Shown here: in pieces, positions 16,215 through 23,876 of the stretch
Layout of the letters: each line of letters starts with the position of its first letter
Position numbering within the stretch: position 1 is the stretch's first letter
DNA from: Deltaproteobacteria bacterium
GTDB lineage: Bacteria > Desulfobacterota > Binatia > UBA9968
Direction of reading: 5' to 3'
Length of the DNA: 34,311 nucleotides
Assembly (NCBI GenBank): GCA_016210115.1
Contig: JACQUW010000146.1
Coordinates: forward strand, 1 to 34,311
The notes under the pieces: model-generated
What the model was told of the DNA's origin: nothing
Database searches by the model: none
The model's input: only the letters and a program-made list of their open reading frames with translations
Translations under genes and position numbers: made by a program

Positions 16215-16819
16215 ATGGCGCCGAAGCTGCGGTTTTGTGTGACGATGTTGTTGGTTGCCGGACTCGCGACCGGCTGCGGAGGATCTGTCACTCTGGACAT
16301 TGCGTACCGTCCGCCGGAGGTTGATCGGAGTCCGCTCGCCGCGATTCCAGGGAGAAGGATCCAGCTTGGGAGTTTCTCGGACCCCGGGGGAGGCACGACT
16401 CTCGTTGGCCAGCGAAAGGCGGCTTTTGACGCCCCCTGGGGAACGCGTTCACGATCCGGCCTCTCGGCGCGATCGTGCGGGATGCCGTCGGCATTGAGCT
16501 CCGTCGCAGCGGCCATATGATCGTCGAAACACAGTACGACCTGGTTATGCGCGGACATGTCGAGACTTTCTGGGTTAGGACCGATGTCACACCGCTTTAC
16601 TGGGACGTGGTAGGGGAGGTCCGATTTGCGCTGGAGCTACTTGATTCCAAGACTTCGCGAACCATCTTCAAGAGCGCGTACCAGGGAAGCAAGATCGAAC
16701 GGACCTACCTCTGGCCAGGCGAAGACATCATGCAACGGGTCTTAGAATCGGCCTTAGCTACCGCTATTTCACAGTTAAGCGCGGATAACAGCTTCGCGCA
16801 GGCGCTGCGGATAAGGTAG
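16215..16819 (+). pseudogene. Lipoprotein gene (YajG-like style) broken by a one-base frameshift
   Basis: Two overlapping frames encode one protein. Frame one (16215 on) gives a lipoprotein signal with Cys21, then SVTLDIAYRPPEV and GRRIQLGSFSD. After the C5 tract at 16432-16436 it runs into an unrelated low-quality end. The second frame, read without a start from about 16436, gives LGNAFTIRPLGAIV, then VRDAVGIELRRSGH and a normal C-terminal part up to 16819. Restoring one base in the C5/G4 region joins ...KAAFDAP to LGNAF smoothly and yields about 200 residues. The joined protein resembles YajG-type lipoproteins (a GQ...AFG..N.F...P...V..A+E..L...G pattern). It may be a real pseudogene or an assembly/sequencing error in the homopolymer. 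It is the fourth lipoprotein gene in a row. Confidence 0.75.
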
Positions 16820-16869
16820 TCAAGGGAAGGAGACATACCAGCCGTTTTTTGTTTGGAAAGGAGAATTTA

Positions 16870-17997
16870 GTGAAGATTGCTGACGTTGAAACTGTTGAGC
16901 TCGCAAACATACCGGTTACACCACCGCTATTCCGACAGCCTGTACGTTCATCTGTGAGACTTTTGAAGGTGAAGACCGACAGCGGCATTTTCGGTGTTTC
17001 GCAAATCAGCGGGTTTATGGCTTCTTCCACCCTGGCACTGATTCAAAACGAGCTTGCGCCCTTTTTAAAAGGAAAAGATCCACTCGAGACAGAGAGATTG
17101 ATGCACCAGATGGCGTGCAAGTTTAACAGCCGTGGGCATGCGGGCGTTTGGAACTTTGGCGTGAGCGCTATCGACGTAGCCCTGTGGGACATTAAAGGCA
17201 AGTTCTTTAACATTCCCGTCTGGCGCCTTCTCGGCGGGGCGCAGAAATCCATCCCGGCCTACATTACGTATGGGTTGAGAAGCTACTCGAAAGAAGAGCT
17301 GGTGGAGGCTGCAAAGTACTGGGTTGCAAAAGGCGAGAGCCGGCTAAAAATCCAGGTAGGCCGGCTCAACATCCATGGCCAACTCGATATTCCTGGCGCC
17401 AGCGCCGAGCACCGCGAAAGTAATCCGGCAGAGGATGAAGGGCGCGTGAGAGCCGTTAGAGAGGCTGTCGGGGATAGCGTAGAATTAATGGTCGATGCCA
17501 ATTGTCTGATGGGCTACGAAGCAGCCGTCAGGTGGTGCAAGCGTTTGGAGCCGTACAGTCTTATGTGGTTTGAGGAGCCCGTCGTGCAGAATGATGCCCG
17601 GTTGTTGGCCGATTTGCGCAAGCAAACGAGCATCCCGATTGCAGCCGGGCAAAGAGAGAGTTTCCAAAAACTCTGCGAGTTGGTGACGGCAAGGGCCGTG
17701 GATTTCTTAAATCCCCATGTTCTTTCCGCCGGCGGATTCACCATGGGTATGAAAGCTGCTGCGGTGGCGCAGGCATTTAATCTGCCGATCGGGAACGGCG
17801 ACCATTTTGATCTCCACTTGCTCGCGGCCGTCCCGAACGGCTGGCGCGCCGAATTCCATTTGACCAACTGGATGGCGGCCGGTGTTGTTTTCAAGGAGCT
17901 GCCGGAGCCGGTTAACGGCTGGGTCACGTTAACGGAAAAACCGGGATTGGGACTCGAAATCAATGAAGATGTCGTCAAGGACTACAGAGTGAAATGA
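16870..17997 (+). CDS. Enolase-superfamily enzyme (mandelate racemase/muconate lactonizing type) with altered metal ligand
   Basis: Two-domain enzyme of 375 residues that would abstract a proton alpha to a carboxylate. The barrel shows RLK (158-160, equivalent to KxK), Asp209 in VDAN, Glu235 in WFEEP, and Gln261 in IAAGQ. The 26-residue spacings equal those of the metal ligands Asp195/Glu221/Glu247 in mandelate racemase, so Gln261 takes the place of the third acidic ligand. His312 in GNGDH fits the second catalytic base, while the dyad Asp position appears to be His283. GTG 16870 with AAAGGAG six bases upstream decides the start; the frame extends to a TTG at 16849. It stands alone between the lipoprotein operon and a dehydrogenase. 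Dehydratase or racemase for an acid sugar is likely; substrate unknown. Confidence 0.85.
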   Translation: MKIADVETVELANIPVTPPLFRQPVRSSVRLLKVKTDSGIFGVSQISGFMASSTLALIQNELAPFLKGKDPLETERLMHQMACKFNSRGHAGVWNFGVSAIDVALWDIKGKFFNIPVWRLLGGAQKSIPAYITYGLRSYSKEELVEAAKYWVAKGESRLKIQVGRLNIHGQLDIPGASAEHRESNPAEDEGRVRAVREAVGDSVELMVDANCLMGYEAAVRWCKRLEPYSLMWFEEPVVQNDARLLADLRKQTSIPIAAGQRESFQKLCELVTARAVDFLNPHVLSAGGFTMGMKAAAVAQAFNLPIGNGDHFDLHLLAAVPNGWRAEFHLTNWMAAGVVFKELPEPVNGWVTLTEKPGLGLEINEDVVKDYRVK

Positions 17998-18341
17998 GGT
18001 TTTTTCGAGGTTAGTTCTTTGCGCTTATCAAAGATTAGAGCCTGCGTCGGATCATCAAACGAGCGCGAAGCACACCTAACAACGTGGCCCGAGTTCTTGT
18101 AGAGGTCCTGGCGGACCTCCTCCTCGCCAGCAAATTTTCAAAAAAACCTGCTTGCAAAGAAAAAAATCTGACGTAACATGGCTGTGAACCGCCGGACCAA
18201 CTAAAAACGGGAGATCGGTGGAAAGAAGCGCGGACGGCTAGAAAAACACGCCAGCTACTAACTGGCTACTGTTGGCCGAGTGGTGCGGATTGAATCCTAA
18301 CTTTGTGCTCATCACCACCCGGAAAGGAGTGTGTATTCAGC
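17998..18341. other. Intergenic region with hairpin and candidate promoter
   Basis: About 345 bases. An exact hairpin GAGGTCC-TGGC-GGACCTC is at 18102-18119, and a possible promoter is at 18152-18179. No T tract follows the hairpin, so it is not a clear terminator for the preceding gene. No coding region is visible. Confidence 0.45.
18152..18179 (+). promoter_or_regulatory. Candidate sigma-70-type promoter for the PQQ dehydrogenase gene
   Basis: TTGCAA (18152-18157), 16-base A-rich spacer, TAACAT (18174-18179): each box matches four of six consensus bases. It lies about 160 bases ahead of the start codon. Tentative. Confidence 0.3.
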
Positions 18342-19865
18342 ATGACACGTCTAACCAACAGACCGGTCGCGCCAGGAATCAGAGCACTCGTCGTCGCCTT
18401 AGCCGTTTGCCTGGCAGCAGCAGCCAGCGCCACCGCGGATTCTATTCCGACCGCGGTTCTGGATCCGAACCTTCAGGTAACAACTGAACTCAACGCAGGA
18501 ATAAACCAGCCAATCGGGATCGTTTTCCTTGGTCCCTCCGACTACTTCGTGCTGGAAAAGGCCTCGGGCCAGGTTAAGCGGGTGATCAGCGGGGTAGTTC
18601 AACCCACTCCGGTCCTGGATCTGGCCGTAAACTCCGTCTCCGAGCGAGGTCTTTTGAGCATGGCCTTGCATCCGAACTTTCCTACAACGCCTAACGTTTA
18701 TATTTACTGGACAGAGAGCAGCACTGGGGCGGACACGAATGTTATATCGAGCGTTCCCTTGCTTGGTAACCGGGTGGACCGGTTCATCTGGGATGGGTCG
18801 ACGCTCACATTCGACGGCAATCTGATCCGATTGCGTTCCCGCCAGACCGATAATGTTCCCGTCCCAGGCCACCCGGGGACGAACAACCCGAGCGAGAACG
18901 GCAATCACAACGGCGGCGTGATCAAATTCGGGCCGGACGGGAAGCTTTACATTTTTATGGGCGATCAGGGGCGCCGGGGCCAGCTCCAGAACCTGGCCAA
19001 CGGGCCGTTTCTCACACCTCCGTTTGTTGATGACACCTTCGGTGGACCAGCGCCGGACGATGCCCATCTTTCGGGCGTTATTCTGCGGCTGAACACCGAT
19101 GGAACCGCTCCCGCTGATAATCCATTTTTCGCGGCAGGGGCCGCTGTCGGCGGGGAAGCGGGAAGTAACATCCAGAAGGTTTACTCGTATGGGCACCGCA
19201 ACAGTTTTGGACTGGCGTTCGACCCCTACAGTGGCAACCTGTGGGAGACTGAGAACGCCGACGACGCCTTCAGCGAGCTGAACCGGATTATCCCGGGAAT
19301 GAACGGCGGTTGGGTCCAGTTAGCCGGCCCGCTGAGCCGTCTTTCTCAGTTCAAGTCCATTGAGACAACGCAATTCGGCAGCGCGCTTCAGCAAGTGCGT
19401 TATCCCCCCACCCGCATCGCCTACTCACCGACCCTGGCTCTTGCCCGCATGTTCATGCTAGCCGGGGCGGTTTACCAGGATCCGGATTTCAGTTGGAAGT
19501 ATGAGATCGGACCAGCTGGGGCTGCCTTTGTTCATGGAACGGCTCTTGGACCCGAGTATGATGGCACGCTGTGGATCGGCTCAGCGCGCAGTTTTCAGCA
19601 GGTCGGCGCCAACGGCGGCAGTCTCTATCGGTTCCATATGACAGCGGACCGGATGCACGTTGACGTCAGCGCTGATCCGCGGTTGGCCGATCGGGTCGCC
19701 GACAATCTGTTTCGCGCGCAAAAATTTGACGGTACCGAGAGTGAGACCCTGAAAATCGGTGAAGGATTTGGGATAACGCCGAACATCGAACAGGGGCCGG
19801 ACGGGAATCTTTACGTCGTATCCCTGACCGATAATGCTATCTATAAGATCAGCCGCAAACCTTGA
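18342..19865 (+). CDS. PQQ-dependent sugar/aldose dehydrogenase (soluble GSDH family), secreted
   Basis: Six-bladed propeller quinoprotein of the soluble glucose dehydrogenase/YliI family, oxidising a sugar or alcohol in the periplasm. It has a signal peptide (LVVALAVCLAAAASATA) and then the family words: a GIVFLGPSDYFVLEK first blade, RGLLSMALHPNFP, a NHNGGVIKFGPDGKLYI catalytic region whose His is the expected base, HLSGVILRLNTDG, SYGHRNSFGLAFDP (Arg for PQQ), and LWETEN (usually WxxEHG). Near the end is GPDGNLYVVSLTDNAIYKI. It is 507 residues from ATG 18342, which follows AAAGGAG; an in-frame TTG 39 bases earlier is less likely. A PEP-CTERM gene starts 23 bases after its stop, so the pair is probably co-transcribed. 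Confidence 0.88.
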   Translation: MTRLTNRPVAPGIRALVVALAVCLAAAASATADSIPTAVLDPNLQVTTELNAGINQPIGIVFLGPSDYFVLEKASGQVKRVISGVVQPTPVLDLAVNSVSERGLLSMALHPNFPTTPNVYIYWTESSTGADTNVISSVPLLGNRVDRFIWDGSTLTFDGNLIRLRSRQTDNVPVPGHPGTNNPSENGNHNGGVIKFGPDGKLYIFMGDQGRRGQLQNLANGPFLTPPFVDDTFGGPAPDDAHLSGVILRLNTDGTAPADNPFFAAGAAVGGEAGSNIQKVYSYGHRNSFGLAFDPYSGNLWETENADDAFSELNRIIPGMNGGWVQLAGPLSRLSQFKSIETTQFGSALQQVRYPPTRIAYSPTLALARMFMLAGAVYQDPDFSWKYEIGPAGAAFVHGTALGPEYDGTLWIGSARSFQQVGANGGSLYRFHMTADRMHVDVSADPRLADRVADNLFRAQKFDGTESETLKIGEGFGITPNIEQGPDGNLYVVSLTDNAIYKISRKP

Positions 19866-19888
19866 ATTGTCCCAAGCCGGAGGTGTTT

Positions 19889-20659
19889 ATGAGAACAGCT
19901 TTCAAATGCAAAACGACGTGGCTTTTGGCGACGCTCGCATGGGCGTGGTCCATACCACTCCAGGCGAATCTTATTAGCAACGGCGGATTCGAGTCGGGTT
20001 TCTCAGGCTGGACGAGGGTGGATCAAGTCGGCGGTGACGGCACGTTTTTGCTGCAGACGGGAACTCTGAGTCCCGTGAACTCTTTTCCGGTCCCTGCTCC
20101 ACCCGAGGGACTCCAAGCGGCCATGACGGATTCTTTGGGTCCGGGGAGCCATGTGCTTTACCAGGACTTTGTCGTGCCCGCCGACGTGGCGGTTGCCACG
20201 ATCGGGTACTCGCTATTCATTAACAATGGCAACGGCTCGCCTGATTTCTTCACCCCGGCGCACCTGGATTTCGCTACGCCCGCTCTCAACCAGCAGGCCC
20301 GGGCGGACATTATCACTACCTTGGCTGATCCATTCAGCGTAGCTGCCTTGGATGTCCTCCAGAATCTGTTTCAGACCAACCCGGGAGATCCGCTGGTTTC
20401 TGGCTACAACGCCCTTCAGTTCGATATTACGGCTCTGCTGCAGGCTCACCCGGGCGAGACGTTGAGGTTGCGCTTTGCTGAAGTTGACAATGTGGCCCCG
20501 TTTAACATGGGCGTTGACGGCATCGATCTCAACGTTACCCCTATTCCCGAGCCATCGTCCTGGATTTTGACAATAAGTGCGCTGCTGGGGCTTGGGCTCC
20601 TACGGCGCAGCAGGGACTGGCTTAGCTTGGTAATCAATTACTTTCCGGCGCAAAAATAG
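19889..20659 (+). CDS. PEP-CTERM-sorted secreted protein (exosortase substrate)
   Basis: 256-residue exported protein. It has an N-terminal signal (TTWLLATLAWAWSIPLQA), then NLISNGGFESGFSGW, a beta-sandwich opening common in carbohydrate-binding-like PEP-CTERM proteins. At the C-terminus is the sorting signal: IPEPSSW, a hydrophobic helix (ILTISALLGLGLL) and the basic RRSR. The tail then continues unusually, with about 15 more residues ending in PAQK. Exosortase (EpsH-type) would cut near PEP and link the protein to the outer surface or exopolysaccharide. The ATG at 19889 follows CCGGAGG. It sits behind the PQQ dehydrogenase gene. No exosortase gene is in the window. Biological role unknown, perhaps matrix or surface related. 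Confidence 0.85.
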   Translation: MRTAFKCKTTWLLATLAWAWSIPLQANLISNGGFESGFSGWTRVDQVGGDGTFLLQTGTLSPVNSFPVPAPPEGLQAAMTDSLGPGSHVLYQDFVVPADVAVATIGYSLFINNGNGSPDFFTPAHLDFATPALNQQARADIITTLADPFSVAALDVLQNLFQTNPGDPLVSGYNALQFDITALLQAHPGETLRLRFAEVDNVAPFNMGVDGIDLNVTPIPEPSSWILTISALLGLGLLRRSRDWLSLVINYFPAQK

Positions 20660-21332
20660 CTTTTGTAGAGCGGCTGATCGGATAGTGAATGATACAGTCG
20701 CCGGGTTACTCTCTCGGCTGAAGGTGCAGATGCAGGATCTTGCCTGACGGTGTGGAGAGGGGAGGGTGGCGTTCGACCTGAAGTAATTTTGTGTCATCCC
20801 ATAAGAGTCCCATCACACGGCCGGCCCCGGAGCTTTCACTGAGAGCTGAAAAAAAGTCTTGACGACCGCCTCGGAATCTAAGCGGCCGACTGCAGGGTGG
20901 ATGAAGAGTTTGAGGGTGGGATTTCCGTTCCCGTCTTCCCCTTCCACTAGCTGATAATCATTTGGCATACCGCTGAAGCGCTTCGGAAGCACGTCTTCCA
21001 GGACACGAATGAGATCCGCATCTGCGTCGAGGAAAGTTCATTCCTCTGCCCGTAAGCCTAGAATCAAGCGCAGTTGGCTCTTTGTTGGCAGGTCATTCTA
21101 CCGAGCCAAGCTGAAGCGTCAAATGAAAAAGAATAGTCAACGGGTATGCAACGCGTAACATGGAGTGATGAGAGGACGAGGGCGGCCATTCAACCTTATT
21201 TTGAGAGTAGGGCGTGGGATGTAAGGCAAGGAGGATAGAGTCGGGCTAAAGCCGAAGCAATTGGCAGGGAATTGCGCCGATGTCGAAAGATTAGTCGGCA
21301 CGGGCAAGAAACAACCGTAACCGGCCAAGACC
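20660..21332. other. Non-coding stretch holding a decayed gene fragment
   Basis: About 670 bases without an intact gene. On the minus strand there is a clear remnant of a protein C-terminus (20813 to about 21070, listed separately). The rest, from about 21070 to 21332, shows no conserved coding stretch, repeat or RNA gene that I can support. Confidence 0.5.
20813..21070 (-). pseudogene. Remnant of an AMP-binding (phenylacetate-CoA-ligase-like) protein C-terminus
   Basis: Read on the minus strand, 21037 down to TGA 20813-20815 gives an open, conserved-looking stretch: TFLDADADLIRVLEDVLPKR, then DYQLVEGED...NPTLKLFIHPAVGRLD. The frame upstream is closed by a stop (21038-21040), but one base earlier in the reading the other frame continues as SRLTGRGM, which joins TFLD neatly. 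This points to a one-base insertion. Further upstream the frame is lost. The words GMTFLD, RVLE.VLP.RF and HP.VG.LD are as I recall from C-terminal parts of phenylacetate-CoA-ligase-like proteins; that family assignment is from memory and tentative. There is no start codon and no N-terminal domain, so this is a relic. Confidence 0.5.
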
Positions 21333-22472
21333 TCACTCTTCTGCCTCATTCAGCTTTCGCGCGCCGGCTCGCGCTTCCTGCTTCAGAGGTGACGCCATTA
21401 TGATATCAGGGCCGCCTTCAGGTATACCGAATCCGCAGCGTGCCGCTAGATAGCGACCAAATTCCTCGTCCGTCGAAAATCTGAATCGAACAGCGCTATT
21501 TTGATCCCAGAGGTCCTTTGAGGGAACTCGGCACTGGTTGCAGGCCGCGCCTTTTTTGCAGTCCGCGTCCGGCGATCCAGTTGTGATCATTGCCATGGTG
21601 CCGATTCTCGGATCTTTGCCGCGGGAATCTGCCCGGATAACTAGGCCTTTGCCAGTGTAATGGACACCGGGAAACTTCCGGGCCGCTCTATCCGGATTGA
21701 GATCGACTGGCGCTTCTGCGAATACGCCACCCAAGATCTCGTAAGTGCCGGCATCGAACGCGACTTTTTCACCGGTGGGAAGAGTCACGATCGCACGGTC
21801 ACGCGAGTTGGTGATGGCGGGGAGATACCGTCTCGGAAAGAAAAGCATCACGCTATTCATAATCTCGCTGAGCCTGAATTGTCTGTCCCGGGAGGGCGCC
21901 CAGTCCGAAATGTTCAGATGGATGTCCTGCCGCGCCCGGTCGTCGAAGCGGAATTGGAAATCCCTGCTGAAAAACAGGTTCTTTTCGATAGCGTAGCGAT
22001 GAGGAAGTATCCTGTTGCCGCCGTGGTTGGAAAATTCAAATCCGACGACTTTGCTTTGCCCATTCTGGCGGTACTGCCAACCGGAGTAGCTCGACATCTC
22101 GAACGTTCTTGCAAATAGGGTTGTGTCGTAGACTGTTTTTGACGAAGCTTGATCTTTCTCCGGTGCCGCCAGGTCTGACTCCGGAGGGTTCTTCTTTTCA
22201 GCCGGGACAATAGAAAGCGGCGGAACTATTTTGGTTTCAGAAAGCGGCGGAACTATCCGGGTTTCCTGCTGCGGCTCGGTTGCTTCCTGTTCCACTTCGG
22301 CAATCTCCGGGAAACTGGTAGCATCTACGCTGTCGCTGGCTTCCGCGCCCTCGGTCTCACGAGCCTGTTCTGGAATCGGTGGCTGCAAAGGAGAATGCGT
22401 GCTACAGCTCTGCTGAGAGGCCAGCAAGGTTAACAATAAAAATGCATATACCTGACTTTTTGAGACAAACAT
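21333..22472 (-). CDS. Hypothetical secreted or lipoprotein-like protein with Glu/Pro-rich linker
   Basis: 379 residues. The N-terminus is hydrophobic (VYAFLLLTLLAS) with a Cys at 23 that could be acylated, though the preceding residues QQS are a poor lipobox. Residues 25-110 are rich in Glu, Pro, Ala and Ser and include an internal 9-residue duplication (TRIVPPLSE, then TKIVPPLSI). The remainder (about 115-370) looks like a globular beta-rich domain, with motifs FSNHGGNRILPHRYA, LPTGEKVAFDAGTYEI and GVHYTGKGLVIRADSRGKDPR, plus four Cys (C-KKGAAC-NQC, CGFG). I do not recognise the family. The gene is alone, with an upstream promoter-like pair at 22549-22578. An envelope protein with an exposed linker is the best reading. 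Confidence 0.65.
   Translation of the reverse strand: MFVSKSQVYAFLLLTLLASQQSCSTHSPLQPPIPEQARETEGAEASDSVDATSFPEIAEVEQEATEPQQETRIVPPLSETKIVPPLSIVPAEKKNPPESDLAAPEKDQASSKTVYDTTLFARTFEMSSYSGWQYRQNGQSKVVGFEFSNHGGNRILPHRYAIEKNLFFSRDFQFRFDDRARQDIHLNISDWAPSRDRQFRLSEIMNSVMLFFPRRYLPAITNSRDRAIVTLPTGEKVAFDAGTYEILGGVFAEAPVDLNPDRAARKFPGVHYTGKGLVIRADSRGKDPRIGTMAMITTGSPDADCKKGAACNQCRVPSKDLWDQNSAVRFRFSTDEEFGRYLAARCGFGIPEGGPDIIMASPLKQEARAGARKLNEAEE
22209..22262 (-). repeat. Tandem 27-bp duplication inside the hypothetical gene
   Basis: Two adjacent 27-base units encode TRIVPPLSE and TKIVPPLSI. The 18-base core is identical at 22212-22229 and 22239-22256. This is an in-frame linker expansion. Confidence 0.75.
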
Positions 22473-22548
22473 TGGAACCTTCCAAAAGCAAATTGACGCA
22501 GCCGAACTCTCCTCTACGGGAAGCTCTCTTCCCTGGCTTTGGCCGTTC

Positions 22549-22578
22549 TTTATAGCCTGAAGAAAACGTATGTAGCAA
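22549..22578 (-). promoter_or_regulatory. Candidate sigma-70-type promoter of the hypothetical envelope protein gene
   Basis: Minus-strand TTGCTA, 18-base spacer, TATAAA: the boxes match four and five of six consensus bases. It lies about 77 bases ahead of the ATG at 22472. Reasonable but unproven. Confidence 0.4.
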
Positions 22579-22800
22579 AAGCCCGACTGAGTACACCCGG
22601 GGGCCGGGCTAATGTACGAAGATCAAAGATGTGACCGGATCGAGGGGACCAGCAGCGTTTCTTCGGCGCGGGACAAGATTTCACGTCATGTTGAAAAGCA
22701 ATCGATTACGCCCGGGCCGCTTAACGAGCTAAAGCACGGCTATTGTACCCGGGAAAATAGAAACGTCAACTGGCACAAGACGCAGATGCTTGCAAAAACG

Positions 22801-22829
22801 TTGACATGAACTCTCGGGTGGTCTATAGG
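22801..22829 (+). promoter_or_regulatory. Candidate sigma-70-type promoter of the lyase paralogue operon
   Basis: TTGACA (exact) at 22801-22806, a 17-base spacer, and TATAGG at 22824-22829 (first four bases of the consensus). Transcription would begin near 22836, leaving a leader of only about ten bases with GAGGGG before the GTG start. Confidence 0.55.
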
Positions 22830-22846
22830 TTCCATTCCTGAGGGGA

Positions 22847-23857
22847 GTGGGGCCAAACAAGGCTCAGCAACCGATTGTAATCAATAATTCAGAAAGAGTA
22901 GGCAAGTTCTTGGGGAACAAGATCTGCGGAGTTTATCGGAAGCTTCTTGAATCGGGAGGGCCCCGCTTTACGGTCATAGGCGCGCTTCCGATTCACGCTC
23001 TTATCGCGCAGGAGTCGGGAGCGGATTCTTTTATTCTCTCCTGCGCGGACACAGCTCTTTATCTTCTTGGATCGCCGGATGCAAGGCTTGTCACTATGAA
23101 CGAGCTCGTAGAAAACGCGCAGCGTACCTGCGATGCTACCGATCTTCCGGTGATCGTGGACTGTGGCACCGGATTTGGGGAGCGCGTAAACGTTCGAAGA
23201 ACGGCCGAGGCTTTAATCAGAGCCGGCGCAGCGGGCTTGTTCCTTGGGGACCAGGTAAATGCGAGAGGCAGCGAGTCTGAGCGGGAAACGCTGCCTCTGG
23301 ATGAGGCGATTGGAAAGTACAGAGCGGCGATCGATGCCTGTAATAAAATAGACTCGGATTTTGTCATTATGGCCCGTAGGGCCGCCGGCGGCCGGCTCGA
23401 CGAGACTACTGATCGCTGCAAAGCCTATAAAGACTCTGGAGTGAGCGCTGTCTGGTTAGAGGATCTCGAGTCCAGGGAAGATGTCAGGCAAGCCCGGCTA
23501 TCCATCGGCTCTCCTTTGCTGGTCTCTACCGGCGGTATTTCTCCCCCTCTTTCTGACGAGGATCTGCGAGACTTGGACGTTATCGACGCGGGAATAGAGG
23601 TCAGCCAGGTCGGAATGATCGCGGTTTGGGAATTGCTCCTCTCGATCAAAGAGCGCGGCCTGGATGCCTGGAGCGAGTTCATCCAGCTTAAGGAGGATCA
23701 TCCGCTGGCAGGTTTCGGAGAATTCGAGCTCCTGGGATTTCCGAAGATAAGAGAATGGGAGGAAAAATATCTTTCCCCCGATCAGATGAGGAAATACGAG
23801 AGGTCTCTGGGCCTCTATGAACCGGGTCGAGAAAGTCGCGTAAATAAGGTCAGGTAA
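22847..23857 (+). CDS. Isocitrate lyase/PEP mutase superfamily protein, apparently catalytically degenerate
   Basis: 336-residue TIM-barrel protein paralogous to the next gene. Matching segments are IVDCGTGFGERVNVRRT, RAGAAGLFLGDQV, LPLDEAIGKYRAAIDA and DFVIMAR. The metal-binding and catalytic positions are changed: the DxD-type motif reads Asp105-Cys-Gly107 (second Asp lost), the following Glu-Asp reads Gly134-Asp135, the KRCG catalytic-loop cysteine is missing (ARGSES), and ARTDA is ARRAA. It also has a C-terminal extension of about 45 residues (GFPKIREWEEKYLSPDQM...). It may be a regulatory pseudoenzyme or a partner subunit. The start is GTG 22847, next to GAGGGG; a later TTG near 22910 is an alternative. 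A good promoter lies directly upstream. It is not an obvious active lyase. Confidence 0.78.
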   Translation: MGPNKAQQPIVINNSERVGKFLGNKICGVYRKLLESGGPRFTVIGALPIHALIAQESGADSFILSCADTALYLLGSPDARLVTMNELVENAQRTCDATDLPVIVDCGTGFGERVNVRRTAEALIRAGAAGLFLGDQVNARGSESERETLPLDEAIGKYRAAIDACNKIDSDFVIMARRAAGGRLDETTDRCKAYKDSGVSAVWLEDLESREDVRQARLSIGSPLLVSTGGISPPLSDEDLRDLDVIDAGIEVSQVGMIAVWELLLSIKERGLDAWSEFIQLKEDHPLAGFGEFELLGFPKIREWEEKYLSPDQMRKYERSLGLYEPGRESRVNKVR

Positions 23858-23876
23858 AACAGGAGTTTCATCTTCC

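Larger units (their letters stand above)
22473..22846. other. Intergenic region with two opposite promoters
   Basis: About 375 bases between divergent genes. It contains a minus-strand promoter candidate near 22549-22578 and a good plus-strand promoter at 22801-22829. A plus-strand frame of 65 codons (22612-22809) has no ribosome-binding site and no family features and is not taken as a gene. Confidence 0.5.

Noticed and set aside
21137..21349. 70-codon minus-strand frame
   Set aside because: Overlaps the end of the hypothetical gene and has no motif; judged chance.
22612..22809. 65-codon plus-strand frame between divergent genes
   Set aside because: No ribosome-binding site, hydrophilic random composition, overlaps the promoter region of the next gene.
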